Translations under genes and position numbers: made by a program
NCBI GenBank assembly: GCA_937896205.1
Contig: CALBNA010000203.1
Location: 1 to 8,961, forward strand
DNA length: 8,961 bases
Direction: 5' to 3'
Origin: an uncultured Campylobacter sp.
GTDB taxonomy: Bacteria; Campylobacterota; Campylobacteria; Campylobacterales; Campylobacteraceae
Shown here: one piece after another, positions 8,671-8,961 of the stretch
How the letters are laid out: each line of letters opens with the position of its first letter
Numbering within the stretch: the stretch's first letter is position 1
The notes under the pieces: generated by a model
The model's database searches: none
Told to the model about the DNA's origin: nothing
What the model saw: the letters and a program-made list of their open reading frames with translations, nothing else

Positions 8671-8723
8671 CGCAAGGCGCACGGAATTTAAAATTTCTTT
8701 AGATTTCCGCTGTGCCGTTTGCG
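8671..8723. promoter_or_regulatory. Long imperfect hairpin upstream of the last gene
   Basis: The arms CGCAAGGCGCACGGAA (8671-8686) and TTCCGCTGTGCCGTTTGCG (8705-8723) pair over about 16 bp, with one G-U pair, a bulged C and a bulged GT. The loop is AU-rich and 18 nt long. It ends 23 nt before the ATG at 8747. It could be a second terminator or a leader structure for the downstream gene; no U-run follows on either strand. I do not recognise it as a known riboswitch. The rest of the spacer (8529-8746) shows no convincing gene. Confidence 0.4.
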
Positions 8724-8730
8724 ATCAAAA

Positions 8731-8736
8731 TATAAA
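8731..8736 (+). promoter_or_regulatory. Candidate -10 box for the last gene
   Basis: TATAAA lies 10 nt before the ATG at 8747. If used, transcription would start only a few bases before the start codon, giving an almost leaderless message, consistent with the missing Shine-Dalgarno. No clear -35 is visible. The match is short and could be chance. Confidence 0.25.
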
Positions 8737-8746
8737 GCAAAAAAAA

Positions 8747-8961
8747 ATGATAAGACTAAAAGCAAGATTAAGATTGGCCGCAAGGAAGCTTGAAATCGCC
8801 TTTTTTGTTAGCCTGATCGCTTATATTTTGGCTGCTTTGAGCCTATTTATAATACCCGAAGACATCTTGTCCGCTCACGTAGATTTTAGAGATTTTACGG
8901 CGTTTATGGCGGATTTTTATCCTGCGATAAGCGTAGCGCAGACTAAAACCGCCTTTGGCGA
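8747..8961 (+). CDS. Unrecognised protein with an N-terminal membrane anchor, truncated by the window end
   Basis: I do not recognise this protein. Its first 71 codons are open to the end of the window. The N-terminus MIRLKARLRLAARKLE is strongly basic and is followed by a hydrophobic helix, IAFFVSLIAYILAALSLFII (17-36). The next residues (PEDILSAHVDFRDF and onward) are polar and acidic. By the positive-inside rule the start is cytoplasmic and the rest periplasmic, so it is a type II membrane-anchored protein or the first helix of a larger membrane protein. ATG 8747 follows an A9 tract with no Shine-Dalgarno; the AAGGAAG at 8778-8784 has no in-frame start at a useful distance. Two hairpins separate it from carB, so it is probably transcribed on its own. 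Confidence 0.6.
   Translation, partial: MIRLKARLRLAARKLEIAFFVSLIAYILAALSLFIIPEDILSAHVDFRDFTAFMADFYPAISVAQTKTAFG

Noticed and set aside
8778..8791. AAGGAAG followed by TTG 8790 as the true start of the last gene
   Set aside because: TTG 8790 is out of frame with the membrane-helix coding frame and too close to the AAGGAAG. ATG 8747 gives a sensible basic N-terminus before the helix.
1..8961. A novel defence, mobile or secretion system
   Set aside because: Apart from the last partial gene, every gene is a recognisable core housekeeping gene. No integrase, transposase, phage, toxin-antitoxin or CRISPR signal is visible.

Overview
The window looks like chromosomal housekeeping sequence from a Campylobacter species (Campylobacterota), probably one of the higher-GC, oral-type species. 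The basis is the gene order queH - fabZ - lpxA - clpX - mreB - mreC - carB, which as I recall matches the C. jejuni neighbourhood. Other support is the lack of mreD after mreC, a carB without carA, and AAATTT-rich spacers between GC-rich genes. The species assignment is inference.

Layout. Positions 1-829 carry the 3' part of a queH-like gene (epoxyqueuosine reductase, tRNA queuosine pathway). Its reading frame is interrupted by an in-frame TAA at 44-46, and its true 5' end lies outside the window. A 137-nt spacer (830-966) holds short AT-rich inverted repeats and a weak promoter candidate. Positions 967-8528 hold six tightly packed plus-strand genes: fabZ, lpxA, clpX, mreB, mreC and carB. Their junctions are +10, -1, +8, -11 and -1 nt, so they probably form one translationally coupled operon. 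A 218-nt spacer (8529-8746) contains a perfect 13-bp hairpin and a second, longer imperfect hairpin. The window ends inside an unrecognised membrane-anchored protein gene starting at 8747.

How the genes fit together. FabZ makes the unsaturated intermediate in each fatty-acid elongation round and draws on the same 3-hydroxyacyl-ACP pool that LpxA uses to start lipid A synthesis. MreB and MreC organise lateral wall synthesis. ClpX is the unfoldase of the ClpXP protease. CarB makes carbamoyl phosphate for arginine and pyrimidines. The operon therefore joins envelope building (outer-membrane lipid, shape) with proteolysis and nucleotide precursor supply.

I see no defence system, mobile element, CRISPR array, tRNA or rRNA. 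The points worth a second look are the nonsense codon in queH, a serine/asparagine-rich insertion between the two halves of CarB whose DNA resembles short AT-rich repeats in both spacers, the structured carB 3' spacer, and the A9 tract at the start of the last gene.
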